Notes: generated from the sequence alone by a model not told the origin. 64,000 nucleotides of DNA from Paenibacillus silagei (GCF_017874735.1 NZ_JAGGLV010000004.1:310001-374000), one strand, 5' to 3'. Numbered from the stretch's first letter, positions 19,756-34,210 are shown. Numbers and translations are program-made.

Positions 19756-21741
19756 TCAACCCTTCAGATGAACCGTCAGAATACTTGTCTGCTTCGCCGT
19801 TGCCGGTCCGGTCTTCTCCTCAATCCGCTCCACCATATCCTGCCCTGCGGGGATAATGATTGGAGTGATTAATGGATATCCTGCGGCGCGGATGGCCTCC
19901 ATATCGAATTCCAGCAAAAGCTCGCCTGCCTTCACTTTATCGCCGATATTGGCACGGGTGGTGAAGCCGCTGCCCTTGAGCGACACGGTGTTGATCCCGA
20001 CATGGATCAGCACCTGGACTCCGCTGGCATGCTCCAGAATCAGCGCATGCTTGCTCTTAATCACATGGGCCACTGTAGCATCAAACGGAGCATACACCTT
20101 ACCCTCGGCGGGTTCAATGGCAATCCCTTCACCCATCTGCTTCTCGGCAAATGCAGGATCAGGAACCTGCTCCAGCGGCACTGCCGTTCCGCTGAGCGGC
20201 GACGCCAGCTCCAGAATATTTACGGGCTCCTGCTCCTGCGAGCCTTGAACCGAGCTGCTGCTGTTCAGTTCCCCGCTTTTGGACGCAGGCTTAGCATCCG
20301 TCAGATCTGTTGCCTCTGACGGGCTTTTCGCTGCACGCTGCACAACTGCCCGGCCATACAGCACCGTGGCAACAAACGGCACAATCAGTACGATCGCCAT
20401 CCCGATGAAGAATACGCCCCACTGGTTAGGGAAGATCGACAGGAAGCCGGGAACTCCCCCTACACCAATGGAAGTGGCCCGGACCTGATTCACGGTCAGC
20501 AGCACTCCGGCCATCGCGGAGCCGATCATTCCGAAGATGAACGGATAGCGGTAGCGGATATTCACCCCGAAGATCGCCGGCTCGGTGACTCCAAGGAAAG
20601 CCGAGACGGATGAGGTCACCGCCAGCCCCTTCGTCTTCTGTTCTCTAATCACGAACATCATAGCCAGTGCGGCCGCACCCTGGGCAATGTTGGAGAGCGC
20701 CAGCATCGGCCAGAGGAAGGTACCTCCTTCGCTGCCGATTAGCTGAACATCCACGGCCAGGAAGGTGTGATGCATGCCCGTAATGACCAGCAGCGAGTAG
20801 AATCCGCCATAGATTAAGCCGCCGAGTATGGCGAAATGGTCGAAAATATAGATCAGCCCGGAGGTAATGGCATTGGCAATGCCGAACGTAACCGGTCCGA
20901 TGATAGTGAAGGCCAGGAACCCTGTAATCAGCAGAGTCACGGGTGCGACTACGAGCAATTTGATCGAATCATGGACCCGCTTATCCAGGAATTTCTCAAT
21001 GCTGGCCAGAATATAGGCCGATACCAGGACCGGCAGGACCTGCCCCTGATAACCGATCCGCTCCAGATGCCAGCCGAACAGATTCCAGGTTGGAACCGTC
21101 CCTTCCGTAGAAGCGTTAGCATAGCTGTAAGCACTTAATAAGTCTGGATGAACCAGAATCAGACCCAGCACAATCCCGAGCAGCGGACTGCCCCCGAAGC
21201 GGGTCACGGCCGCCCAGCCGATCAGAGCCGGCAAGAAGGTAAACGCCGTACTGGCAATCGTATTGATAATCGCCGCAATATCCTTCCACTGCGGATAGAC
21301 ATCCACCAGTGACTGGCTGAAGAAGATCCCCGAGCCGGTCAGCAGGTTATTGATCCCCAGCAACAGACCCGCAGTTACGATGGCCGGAAGAATGGGAATA
21401 AAAATATCGGCCAGCGTCTTGATCGCCCGCTGAAGCGGGTTCTGCTTGCGGGCAGCGGCTGATTTCACCTCATCTTTGGAGGAACGCGCACCGCCGGTCA
21501 GCTGAATCATCTCATCATAGACTTTATCTACCGTTCCCGGTCCGATAACAATCTGGAATTGTCCCTGGGAAGAGAATTGTCCCTTCACAAGGTCGTTGCG
21601 GTCCAGCGCCGCCGAATCCACCTTGCTCTCGTCATAGAGTGAGAACCTCAGCCGGGTAACACAATGCGTGGCTACCTCAATGTTCTCCTTGCCTCCAACC
21701 GCCCGGACGATATCTTCAACATTTTTGCGGTCTATAGCCAT
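19756..21741 (-). CDS. treP: Trehalose PTS permease EIIBCA
   Basis: 661 residues. The EIIB domain is at about 1-90 with phospho-cysteine C27 in ATHCVTRLRF. The EIIC membrane domain is at about 105-470, with some ten hydrophobic segments and the GITEPAIFG-like loop seen as LGVTEPAIFGVNIRYRYPF. A Ser/Gln-rich linker leads to a fused C-terminal glucose-type EIIA domain (about 525-661) with phospho-histidine H580 in VLIHVGINTV. It imports trehalose and delivers trehalose-6-phosphate. Many TreP proteins lack EIIA and borrow it from the glucose system; here it is built in. ATG 21741 follows GAGGAGTGACAAT. It is 101 bases downstream of the phosphotrehalase gene in the same operon. Confidence 0.93.
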   Translation of the reverse strand: MAIDRKNVEDIVRAVGGKENIEVATHCVTRLRFSLYDESKVDSAALDRNDLVKGQFSSQGQFQIVIGPGTVDKVYDEMIQLTGGARSSKDEVKSAAARKQNPLQRAIKTLADIFIPILPAIVTAGLLLGINNLLTGSGIFFSQSLVDVYPQWKDIAAIINTIASTAFTFLPALIGWAAVTRFGGSPLLGIVLGLILVHPDLLSAYSYANASTEGTVPTWNLFGWHLERIGYQGQVLPVLVSAYILASIEKFLDKRVHDSIKLLVVAPVTLLITGFLAFTIIGPVTFGIANAITSGLIYIFDHFAILGGLIYGGFYSLLVITGMHHTFLAVDVQLIGSEGGTFLWPMLALSNIAQGAAALAMMFVIREQKTKGLAVTSSVSAFLGVTEPAIFGVNIRYRYPFIFGMIGSAMAGVLLTVNQVRATSIGVGGVPGFLSIFPNQWGVFFIGMAIVLIVPFVATVLYGRAVVQRAAKSPSEATDLTDAKPASKSGELNSSSSVQGSQEQEPVNILELASPLSGTAVPLEQVPDPAFAEKQMGEGIAIEPAEGKVYAPFDATVAHVIKSKHALILEHASGVQVLIHVGINTVSLKGSGFTTRANIGDKVKAGELLLEFDMEAIRAAGYPLITPIIIPAGQDMVERIEEKTGPATAKQTSILTVHLKG

Positions 21742-21842
21742 ATTGTCACTCCTCGCATACTTGATAAATGCTTACCAGTTGTTGCTTCTCTTAGCGGGCG
21801 TTGCTTCTATATTTAAGTACATTTCTCTAGGGCCAGCTTCCT

Positions 21843-23552
21843 TTAGTTCCGGCTGATCAGCCACATGTATGAAGCATACGGACTAAGCTGAAGCTCTTGA
21901 GTCAATGAGGGATGCTCATCCGTATTGGCAAGCAGAAGCCTGTCCTTCCCGGTTACATTTAAGTCCGCCCAGTGCTCCTCCGGGAACCGGAAGCTAACAT
22001 GCTTGCCGCTGAAGTTTGAGACCACCACCAGCGCCTCGCCGTCCCCCATCCGTGCATAAGCGAATACCTCAGGATGACCTTCATCCAGTCTGCGGTAGAT
22101 GCCGTCGGTGAAGACCGCATGCGCCTTGCGCAGAGCGATCAGCTTGCGGTAGTGATGGAAGATCGAATCCGGCCGCTCCCGCTCCTTCTGCACATTGATG
22201 TCCGGGTAACGTTCATCCACCTTCAGCCAAGGAGTACCAGTGGTGAACCCGGCGTTCGGGCTGTCCTCCCACTGCATCGGCGTCCGGGAGTTGTCCCTTG
22301 AACGTTCCTGCAGAATCGCGAGCGCCTCCCCGGGGCTTGCCCCCTGCTCACACAGAATCCGGTACATATTCAGCGACTCGATATCGCGGAATTCTTCAAT
22401 ACCCCGCCACTTGGGATTCGGCATCCCGATCTCTTCTCCCTGATAGACATACGGCGTACCTTGAAGTCCATGCAGGGTGGTTGCCAGCAGCTTGGCGCTC
22501 TCCTCGCGGTACGCCGTGTCGTCTGTGAACCGGGAGAGGGCGCGAGGCTGATCGTGATTGTTGAAGAATAAAGCGTTCCAGCCCCCGCCCTCCTGCATCC
22601 CGGTCTGCCACTCCGAGAACAGCCGTTTCAGCGCCTCGAAATCATAAGGCATCAGCTCCCACTTCCGGCCGTTCGGATAATCCACCTTCAGATGATGGAA
22701 GTTGAAGGTCATTGAGAATTCCCGCCGCTCAGGATTGGAATACCGGATGCACTGCTCAAGTGTCGTAGAGGACATCTCACCGACCGTGATCAGCTCATGC
22801 GGGCCAAACACCTCGTCATACATCGCTCTGATGAATTCATGGACACGTGGACCATCTGTGTAGAATTTCCGTCCATCTCCCGGCGGCACACTCCCGTCAT
22901 CATCCGGGAAGCGCTGGTCCTTGGAGATCAGGTTAATCACATCCATGCGGAAGCCGTCCACACCCTTGCGGGCCCAGAACAGCATCATCTCGTTCACCGC
23001 GCTGCGGACCTGAGGGTTCTCCCAGTTCAGATCCGCCTGCGTCTTGTCAAAAAGAGTAAGATAATATTGGCCTGACGCCTCATCCAGTTGCCACGCCGGG
23101 CCGCCGAACTTCGACTGCCAGTTGTTCGGTACTCCGCCGCCCGGCGCCGGGGCCTTCCAGATATAATAATCGCGGTACGGATTCTCCCGGCTGGAGACCG
23201 CCTGCTTGAACCACTCATGCTCTGTCGAGGTATGGTTGACTACGATATCCGTCATGAGCTTCATTCCGCGCCGGTGCAGCTCCGCTATCAGCTCGTCGAA
23301 GTCCTCCATCGTGCCGAATTCGGGGTTAATCCGTTCATAGTCGGCCACATCGTAACCGTTATCATGTCCCGGCGAGACATAGACCGGCTGAAGCCAGACA
23401 ATATCAATCCCTAGCTCCTGCAAATAATCCAGTTTCTCCGTCAGGCCTCTTATATCTCCTGTTCCGTTACCTGTCGTATCCTTGAAGCTCTTCGGATACA
23501 CCTGATACACGGTGGACCGCCGCCACCATTCCGAATTCCGGGCTTGGCTCAA
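21843..23552 (-). CDS. treA: Phosphotrehalase (alpha,alpha-phosphotrehalase, GH13)
   Basis: 569 residues, cytoplasmic. It splits trehalose-6-phosphate into glucose and glucose-6-phosphate. The GH13 barrel motifs are in order: DIVVNH at 102-107, nucleophile D204 in GVDGFRMDVINLI, acid E259 in ITVGEMSS and D334 in FFNNHDQPRALS. The start is taken as TTG 23552 (SQARNSEWWRRSTVYQ) because GGAGGTGCTAAC sits directly before it. An upstream in-frame ATG at 23612 would add 20 unrelated residues and has no ribosome site. First gene of treA-treP; the promoter contains TreR-like operators. The gene is also named treC in other species. Confidence 0.93.
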   Translation of the reverse strand: MSQARNSEWWRRSTVYQVYPKSFKDTTGNGTGDIRGLTEKLDYLQELGIDIVWLQPVYVSPGHDNGYDVADYERINPEFGTMEDFDELIAELHRRGMKLMTDIVVNHTSTEHEWFKQAVSSRENPYRDYYIWKAPAPGGGVPNNWQSKFGGPAWQLDEASGQYYLTLFDKTQADLNWENPQVRSAVNEMMLFWARKGVDGFRMDVINLISKDQRFPDDDGSVPPGDGRKFYTDGPRVHEFIRAMYDEVFGPHELITVGEMSSTTLEQCIRYSNPERREFSMTFNFHHLKVDYPNGRKWELMPYDFEALKRLFSEWQTGMQEGGGWNALFFNNHDQPRALSRFTDDTAYREESAKLLATTLHGLQGTPYVYQGEEIGMPNPKWRGIEEFRDIESLNMYRILCEQGASPGEALAILQERSRDNSRTPMQWEDSPNAGFTTGTPWLKVDERYPDINVQKERERPDSIFHHYRKLIALRKAHAVFTDGIYRRLDEGHPEVFAYARMGDGEALVVVSNFSGKHVSFRFPEEHWADLNVTGKDRLLLANTDEHPSLTQELQLSPYASYMWLISRN

Positions 23553-23620
23553 AGTTAGCACCTCCATGTAGAATTTCTGTGTTGTCCTCAGCAAAAATCG
23601 CTTTATTGTCATTCATTACA

Positions 23621-23634
23621 CTTGTATATACAAG
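23621..23634. promoter_or_regulatory. TreR-like operator 1
   Basis: Perfect palindrome CTTGTATATACAAG, the known TreR-type half-site arrangement, placed between the promoter and the treA ribosome site. Confidence 0.8.
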
Positions 23635-23650
23635 ATCAAACACCTCACAC

Positions 23651-23679
23651 AGTGTAAACCTGTATATACAGGTTGTCAA
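23651..23679 (-). promoter_or_regulatory. treA promoter with TreR-like operator 2 in its spacer
   Basis: Minus strand -35 TTGACA (23674-23679), a 17-bp spacer and -10 TACACT (23651-23656). The palindrome AACCTGTATATACAGGTT (23657-23674) fills exactly the spacer, so a bound repressor would exclude RNA polymerase. It lies 36 bases upstream of operator 1. Confidence 0.8.
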
Positions 23680-23689
23680 TATGGACTGG

Positions 23690-23860
23690 CCTAGTAGATG
23701 ATTTAACGGGTAATTTAGTAGTTGGAGTAGTAAATGGGTAGTGGGAAGATAGTCCGGTAGATAGTCGGTAGATAGTCAGTGGGTAGGGTAGTTGAAAGAT
23801 AGTGGGTTGCGGGAAGCTCGCGGGTATAAGTAGTAGGTGGAAATTGTACATTTAAATTCC
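23690..23860. other. Gene-free, low-complexity TAG/GTAG-rich stretch
   Basis: Short imperfect runs of GGTAGATAGTC and GTAGTGGG. No gene, hairpin or promoter is recognised. Confidence 0.4.
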
Positions 23861-23949
23861 GTCAAATAGGCTTCGGAGGGCATTTAATTGGATAAACAGC
23901 ATCTACTATCTTCCATTTCCCTGCCTCTGGACATTTCCGGCAGAATTAG

Positions 23950-24030
23950 ATGTACTTTTTCCACTCGTTATCCTACTTTTGTCATTCTGCGTTAAAGCAA
24001 GTGCCCTTTTTCCACTTGCTTCAAGCAGGC
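23950..24030. repeat. Two-unit copy of the AAGTGGAAAAA repeat (opposite orientation)
   Basis: TTTTTCCACT cores end at 23965 and 24016; CCACT occurs at 23961 and 24012, exactly 51 bases apart, as in the array at 8205-8385. Confidence 0.55.
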
Positions 24031-24111
24031 CGCAGCGGAGCGATGGCGCGGCGAGGGACGCAGCAGTTTGCCCTCCCCCTTCTCTATTCGTCTACTTCTG
24101 GCGGCATTCGG

Positions 24112-24142
24112 CATAATGAGGAGCACTACTGCTCCTCATTAG
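24112..24142. repeat. Solo hairpin repeat, relative of the array at 49641-49860
   Basis: Near-perfect hairpin GAGGAGCA-CTAC-TGCTCCTC flanked by GGCATAAT and ATTAGC. Its layout and flanks resemble the AGGGGCATTAGTGCCCCT units near 49.7 kb. Confidence 0.5.
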
Positions 24143-24197
24143 CATATTTAGCACGCGTCAGGTGAGATCGGATGCACTCTCATAATTTCCCAAACAA

Positions 24198-24246
24198 TAA
24201 AAAAACAGCGCCCCCTCCCCGAATACCGGAGACAGGAACGCTGCCT
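24198..24246 (-). terminator. Terminator of the ThuA/dehydrogenase operon
   Basis: Minus strand: CAGCG...CGCTG stem with inner CCGGTATTCGG, then TTTTTTT. About 75 bases after the dehydrogenase stop. Confidence 0.75.
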
Positions 24247-24321
24247 ATTACTAGTCCTCTTTACCTCACTGTACCTCTTTATACCTCTTTGAATCTCTCT
24301 GTATATCTCTCTTACTATTAA

Positions 24322-25425
24322 TTATTCCAAATATCCCTTAATCAGTCCCAGCGGCAGCAGCTTCGGCTGCTCGCAGGTGGTGGTCAGCTCCGCGTAGCGC
24401 TTAGTGTCTGAGCTGGTGTGGAAGGCGTGCATCATCTCCAGCACATGATTCGCCAGCTCGCCGTTCGCACGCGGAGTCTCTCCGGTCTCGATGCAGCGCG
24501 CCATATCCGCTACGCCGATGCCCCGGCTGTTCCCCTCATAGCTATGAACCACCGGAATCTCCTTGAATTCGGAGCTATGCGCCGGGCGCAGCAGGATCGG
24601 GCCGCCGAAGGTGTTCGGGTCCGGCACAATCAGGGTGCCCAGCGAGCCGTAGATCTCGATACGCGGCAACGTGCTGTGCCAGACATCGAAGCTGGTAATC
24701 ATCGTTGCAACTGCTCCGCTGGCGAACTGGATCGTTCCGGCCACATGCGTAGGGACTTCAACCTCTACAACCTTGCCGAACTTCTTCTCACTGGTGATCG
24801 TCCGGGTAGGGAAAGAGGTCTTGGTCATGCCGCATACCGTAGTCGCCGGGCCCAGCAAGGATACCAGAGCCGTCAGATAATACGGCCCCATATCGAACAT
24901 CGGGCCGCCGCCGGCCTGATAGTAGAATTCAGGGTCCGGGTGCCAGCTCTCATGACCATGGCAGAGCATGAAGGCCGTTGCCGCCACCGGCTCGCCGATA
25001 TATCCGTCTGCAATCAGCTTGGCGCAGGTCTGCAGACCGCCTCCGAGGAAGGTGTCAGGAGCACAGCCGATGAACAGATTCTTTTCTTGGGCCAATGCGA
25101 CCAGCTCGGTTCCGTTCTCAAGCGACAACGACAGCGGCTTCTCCACATAGACATGCTTGCCTGCGAGCAGCGCCTGCTTACACACCTCGAAGTGATAATT
25201 TGGCGTCGTCAGATTCACAACAATCTCAATCTCATCCGAAGCCAGCAGCTCCGCTGTTGTCCAGACATTCGGCACTCCGTACTGCTCTGCCGCCTGCTGC
25301 GCCCGCTCCAGATTCAGATCCGAACAGGCGTAGACCTCCGTATTCTTGAAGGTTCCGGTCAAATTTTCAAAATAAATGCCGCTGATATTCCCGCAGCCAA
25401 CAATCCCAATTTTAACTTTACGCAC
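24322..25425 (-). CDS. Gfo/Idh/MocA-family NAD(P)-dependent sugar dehydrogenase
   Basis: 367 residues. The N-terminal Rossmann fold has GIVGCGNISGIYFENL. The catalytic-site motif EKPLSLSLENG includes the family EKP lysine. The C-terminal alpha/beta substrate domain has GGGPMFDMGPYYLTALVSLLG, typical of this family. It oxidises or reduces a sugar or sugar derivative; the substrate is unknown. GTG 25425 (RKVKIGIVGCG) is chosen because AGGTGGG lies 7 bases upstream and the Rossmann start is where family members begin; GTG 25437 is an alternative. It is 24 bases downstream of the ThuA-like gene, so they form an operon. By context, both work on a sugar sensed by the divergent AraC regulator. Confidence 0.88.
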   Translation of the reverse strand: MRKVKIGIVGCGNISGIYFENLTGTFKNTEVYACSDLNLERAQQAAEQYGVPNVWTTAELLASDEIEIVVNLTTPNYHFEVCKQALLAGKHVYVEKPLSLSLENGTELVALAQEKNLFIGCAPDTFLGGGLQTCAKLIADGYIGEPVAATAFMLCHGHESWHPDPEFYYQAGGGPMFDMGPYYLTALVSLLGPATTVCGMTKTSFPTRTITSEKKFGKVVEVEVPTHVAGTIQFASGAVATMITSFDVWHSTLPRIEIYGSLGTLIVPDPNTFGGPILLRPAHSSEFKEIPVVHSYEGNSRGIGVADMARCIETGETPRANGELANHVLEMMHAFHTSSDTKRYAELTTTCEQPKLLPLGLIKGYLE

Positions 25426-25449
25426 GCTGTATCCCACCTTGTCCTTCGT

Positions 25450-26109
25450 TTATTTAGCTGCCCACAAGAAGCCCCGGCGCATCAGTTCCTTGGCCTCCGG
25501 AATATCGAACACATCCGCATGATGTCCAAGCGCGTTATAGAATACCTTGCCCTGGCCCCATTTCTTCGTATAGACCACCGGCATCGTGATGACACCATTG
25601 GCCGAATGCTCGCCTTCACTCATGACAAAAGTAGTGGTAGCCAGTACATTCACTGCTGGATCGACATGCAGATAATACTGCTCAGACTTCACCATGAAGT
25701 CCTGCATGCCTTCTACAATCGGGCTGGAGCCGGATTTCACGATGTTCACTTCATAATCCACTCCATCGTTGAAAGGATGCGCCACCCATTGCGACCCGGT
25801 CAGAAATTGCCATTCAGTATTATTACGGAAGGAGTCGCACATCCCGCCGTGGCAGCCGGCAATCCCTACGCCCGAGGCGACAGCCGCCAGCACCGCTGAC
25901 ACCTGCTCTCCTTTAATCTCACCCATGGTCCATACCGGCACAATCAGATTCAGCGCCTTCAGCGCCTCCGCATCATTGAAGCTGTCCAGCGTATCCGAGA
26001 CTTGAACCTCGAAGCCTTCACTCGTAAGGATATCTGCAAAAAGAGCCCCTACCTCATTCGGTTCATGCCCGTCCCATCCGCCTTTTACAATCAATGCCTT
26101 CTTTGCCAT
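25450..26109 (-). CDS. ThuA-like domain protein
   Basis: 219 residues. It matches the ThuA (trehalose-utilisation) family, a glutamine-amidotransferase-like fold. Motifs are ALIVKGGWDGHEPNEVG at the start, GIAGCHGGMCDSFRNN in the position of the family GxHGG loop, and GQGKVFYNALGHHADVF near the end. Biochemical activity is poorly known; in rhizobia ThuA and a dehydrogenase (ThuB) act together on disaccharides to form 3-keto sugars. The pairing with the Gfo/Idh gene downstream repeats that arrangement. It is the first gene of the operon, with a GGAGAG site before ATG 26109. Confidence 0.87.
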   Translation of the reverse strand: MAKKALIVKGGWDGHEPNEVGALFADILTSEGFEVQVSDTLDSFNDAEALKALNLIVPVWTMGEIKGEQVSAVLAAVASGVGIAGCHGGMCDSFRNNTEWQFLTGSQWVAHPFNDGVDYEVNIVKSGSSPIVEGMQDFMVKSEQYYLHVDPAVNVLATTTFVMSEGEHSANGVITMPVVYTKKWGQGKVFYNALGHHADVFDIPEAKELMRRGFLWAAK

Positions 26110-26208
26110 CTCAAGCTCTCCTTTTTGTCCTATTTATTTAAGTTTGGGTTATAGATTGATTAAGATCAGGTCTTCCTGAAGAAATTGTAATCCATTCGGG
26201 TCGTCCCT

Positions 26209-26245
26209 GCTCGTCATTTTGCTTGTGAGAATGGTCATTTTTTGC
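26209..26245. promoter_or_regulatory. Candidate AraC operator between ThuA operon and AraC gene
   Basis: Direct repeats GTCATTTTGC (26213) and GTCATTTTTTGC (26234), 21 bases apart. The same 39-base block recurs upstream of the GH43 operon at 11399-11437. Its position suits control of both divergent transcripts. Confidence 0.55.
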
Positions 26246-26334
26246 TAAATTTAAGATTGCATGATGCGATAAGTATCTAATCACTGAAACCGCTTCCTGA
26301 CGAACAGCCGGGAATGACGAGAACAGGAGTAACC

Positions 26335-27136
26335 ATGAGAGCGTTTCATGAGAACCGGACGTATGGCTATGCGTTCCCCTTCACTGCCTTTGTGAGCCGC
26401 AACATTAATTTCCTGGCCCACTGGCACAATGATCTGGAAATTGTCTATGTCCTGGAGGGTTCGATCCGGATGGGGATCAACTCCGAGACACGGGTGCTGA
26501 GTGCCGGGGATCTGGCCGTGTGCAGCAGCGGAGATATCCATTATTATGACAGCAAGAACAGCGAGTCCAAGCTGCTGATGATTATTTTCAATCCTTCACT
26601 GATCGGATATCCCGCAGGCTGGCCCCTGAATAAGCGGCTGATGTCTCCTTTTCTGGACCAGAGCCAGTCTGCTTTAGAACAAATTAACCCCCGCCTGCCT
26701 GCAATTATGCATGAGCTTCTGGAGGAGCATCTGGAGAAGCCCCCGCATCATGAACAACTGGTGACCGGCCTGCTGCACGAGCTATGTGCGCTGATTCTGC
26801 GGCAGATACCGCTGGATATCGTGAATCCGCATAAGGATAAGCGGCGCATTACGAATATGAAGATTATGCAGGGGGTGCTGGAATACCTGGATATCCATTA
26901 TATGCACCCCATCACCCTGGCCGATGCCGCCCGGCATGCCAATATGAGCCTGTTCTACTTCTCCCGCTTCTTCAAAAGTATCTCAGGCATGAGTTATGTG
27001 GCGTACCTGAATAGCATCCGCGTCAATCAGGCAGAACGTCTGCTGCTGGGCACCGATAAAAGCATTCTGGATATCGCCCTGGAATGCGGCTTCACCAATA
27101 TCCGCACCTTCAACCGGGTGTTCAAGCAGGTTAAGC

Positions 27137-27162
<26 letters not shown>
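26335..27162 (+). CDS. AraC-family transcriptional regulator with cupin sensor domain
   Basis: 275 residues. The N-terminal cupin-like sugar-sensing half has INFLAHWHNDLEIVYVLEGS and LSAGDLAVCSSGDIHYY (jelly-roll). The C-terminal AraC domain (about 180-275) has ITLADAARHANMSLFYFSRFF and ILDIALECGFTNIRTFNRVFKQ. The start is ATG 26335 with AGGAGTAACC directly before; the ATG seven codons upstream has no ribosome site. It is divergent to the ThuA-dehydrogenase operon. It probably activates that operon, and by operator similarity perhaps the GH43 operon at 8.7-11.2 kb. The last 26 bases of this gene are repeated at 32512-32537, marking a duplication border. Confidence 0.9.
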
Positions 27163-28061
<899 letters not shown>

Positions 28062-28110
28062 CTGTAACTGCTCGTAGAGTAACAGTATCTCAGTCATGAT
28101 GGAAGCCGGA

Positions 28111-28148
28111 AAGCAGCCTCTTTGGCAGGGGCTGCTTATTTCTTTTTA
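28111..28148 (+). terminator. Terminator of collagen-like gene A
   Basis: AAGCAGCCtCT-TTGG-cAGgGGCTGCTT followed by ATTTCTTTTT. Confidence 0.75.
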
Positions 28149-28238
28149 CTGCTGCTGAATACTGATGGAAGCATTCTGAAATTAATGCTGAATAACCAAA
28201 AGTTAGGCCCCTATATATATCATCAAAGTTCTTCGAAG

Positions 28239-28247
28239 CATACGATA
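28239..28247 (+). promoter_or_regulatory. Possible mother-cell sigma factor -10 element
   Basis: CATACGATA fits the -10 pattern of SigK (CATAnnnTA) and SigE (CATACnnT). It lies 40 bases before the TTG start of a collagen-like gene, where sporulation control is expected. No clear -35 was assigned. Confidence 0.35.
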
Positions 28248-28254
28248 GGGTTAA

Positions 28255-31773
<3,519 letters not shown>

Positions 31774-31800
31774 TAGCTAGACCATAACATTCTTTATCAA

Positions 31801-31850
31801 AAGCCCTTACCCGGCAGCAAGTCCTGCTCCCTGCAAGGTACGGGCTTTTT
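31801..31850 (+). terminator. Terminator of the collagen B-C unit
   Basis: AAGCCCTTACC...GGTACGGGCTT (one mismatch) followed by TTTTTG. Confidence 0.8.
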
Positions 31851-31891
31851 GTGTGAAACGATTCAGTCGTCTGCTCTTCCAATTATATCTT

Positions 31892-31935
31892 ATCCTTTCA
31901 CCGGAAACTGACCACAATACACTTATTACAAGTCT
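31892..31935 (+). promoter_or_regulatory. Decayed copy of the ROK promoter
   Basis: CCTTTCACCGGAAACTGA and ACAATACACTTATTA match 34300-34335 upstream of the ROK gene. The -10 has changed from TACAAT to CACAAT and the -35 from TTGCCC to TTATCC. The ROK gene itself is missing here; the MFS remnant follows at once. Confidence 0.7.
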
Positions 31936-31963
31936 ATTTGTCTTCATCCAGGAGGCTGTCTAT

Positions 31964-32258
31964 TGCGAAAGAACAATCCGGAATTTCCGCCAGCACATCT
32001 GGCAATAAATGTAATACCGTCTATATCATGCAGCTCGTTACGATCTTTCTGGGCTTTGTCGTCTATGGCATCTCGGAAAATATCAAAAAAACCGCCATTC
32101 CGCAGATTCAGCTGTCGTTCAATCTGGATGAAGGACAGCTCGGCCTGCTGCGAGGTCTCCAGGCGGAATATGGCTTCATCGGCTTGTACGCTGCCGTCTG
32201 CTCCGTGGCGGGCATTGTACTGTATGTGTATTTGAAGCGGCGGCAGGAGTTGATCTAG
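31964..32258 (+). pseudogene. MFS transporter remnant with internal deletion
   Basis: It starts like the MFS gene at 35454 (NTVYIMQLVTIFLGFVVYGI, ISENIK, IQLSFNLDEGQLG) and then jumps in frame to its last ~34 residues (LLRGLQAEYGFIGLYAA through LKRRQELI). About 320 central codons are missing. The joint lies in TCGGC, a 5-base sequence present at both deletion ends of the intact gene. The GTG start of the intact gene is GCG here, although the AGGAGG site remains; an upstream TTG keeps the frame open by chance. It cannot work as a transporter. Confidence 0.85.
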
Positions 32259-32305
32259 GCTTTGATGAAATTAGGCAGGACAGAGGTGCTCCCGCTATGA
32301 CTTTT

Positions 32306-32380
32306 CTTTTTACAAATACTCCTTAAGCCATGCTTCCCCGCTAATTGCTCCACAGCCCGGTTCGCTTCCAGCAGAGACAT
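32306..32380 (-). pseudogene. SGNH hydrolase remnant
   Basis: TACAAATACTCCTTAAG matches the 3' end of the SGNH gene (39480-39497). The next ~55 bases (TGCTTCCCCGCTAATTGCTC and on) match that gene about 140 bases further in. An internal part is therefore deleted. It directly follows the MFS remnant, without the ~2.7 kb insert seen in the intact copy. Confidence 0.75.
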
Positions 32381-32511
32381 GGTGATGAAGCAGTCGTAAC
32401 TGCAGTAGCTGATCGGCTTGCAACCCAATTATCCATTATGAAAATATAGGATTAACTGCACCTGACATGTGCAATTACAAGATTTCTATCCTAATGGAGC
32501 CGAGAAGCAGT
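32380..32511. other. Spacer between the two duplication copies, nothing recognised
   Basis: No gene. It contains TGCACctgacatGTGCA and a wider ATAGGAT...ATCCTAAT pairing, which could be a weak hairpin. Confidence 0.35.
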
Positions 32512-32724
32512 TGCGGACACCGAGCGAGCTGCGTTAGCTTGAAATATTCTAAGGAAAAAGAAACGGCCTCGCACAGGAGAGTATCTTGCGGGGTTGTTTT
32601 TTTGCGGTTATATGGGTTCCCCAAGTCCACACCAAACCAGTAAGTCTGAATATTACTATATTAATCATTAAGTGTGCTGCCGATGGAACGAAATTCAAAT
32701 ATACGGACAGGAAGTGATACAGCA

Positions 32725-34113
<1,389 letters not shown>

Positions 34114-34210
34114 CTTGGTACTACTGATATTAGCAGCTCAGAAGCTCTGTATTTCGCATCACGTACTGCCTTTATGTTTACTGTAGTTCAAACGCATAAT
34201 TGCATTTGTC

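Noticed and set aside
23553..23612. Twenty-codon N-terminal extension of phosphotrehalase
   Set aside because: No ribosome site before ATG 23612, while GGAGGTG precedes TTG 23552, where the GH13 fold begins.
31938..32258. Functional small membrane protein from the MFS remnant
   Set aside because: It is a fusion of the transporter's two ends, its aligned start codon is lost and the neighbouring SGNH remnant is also broken.
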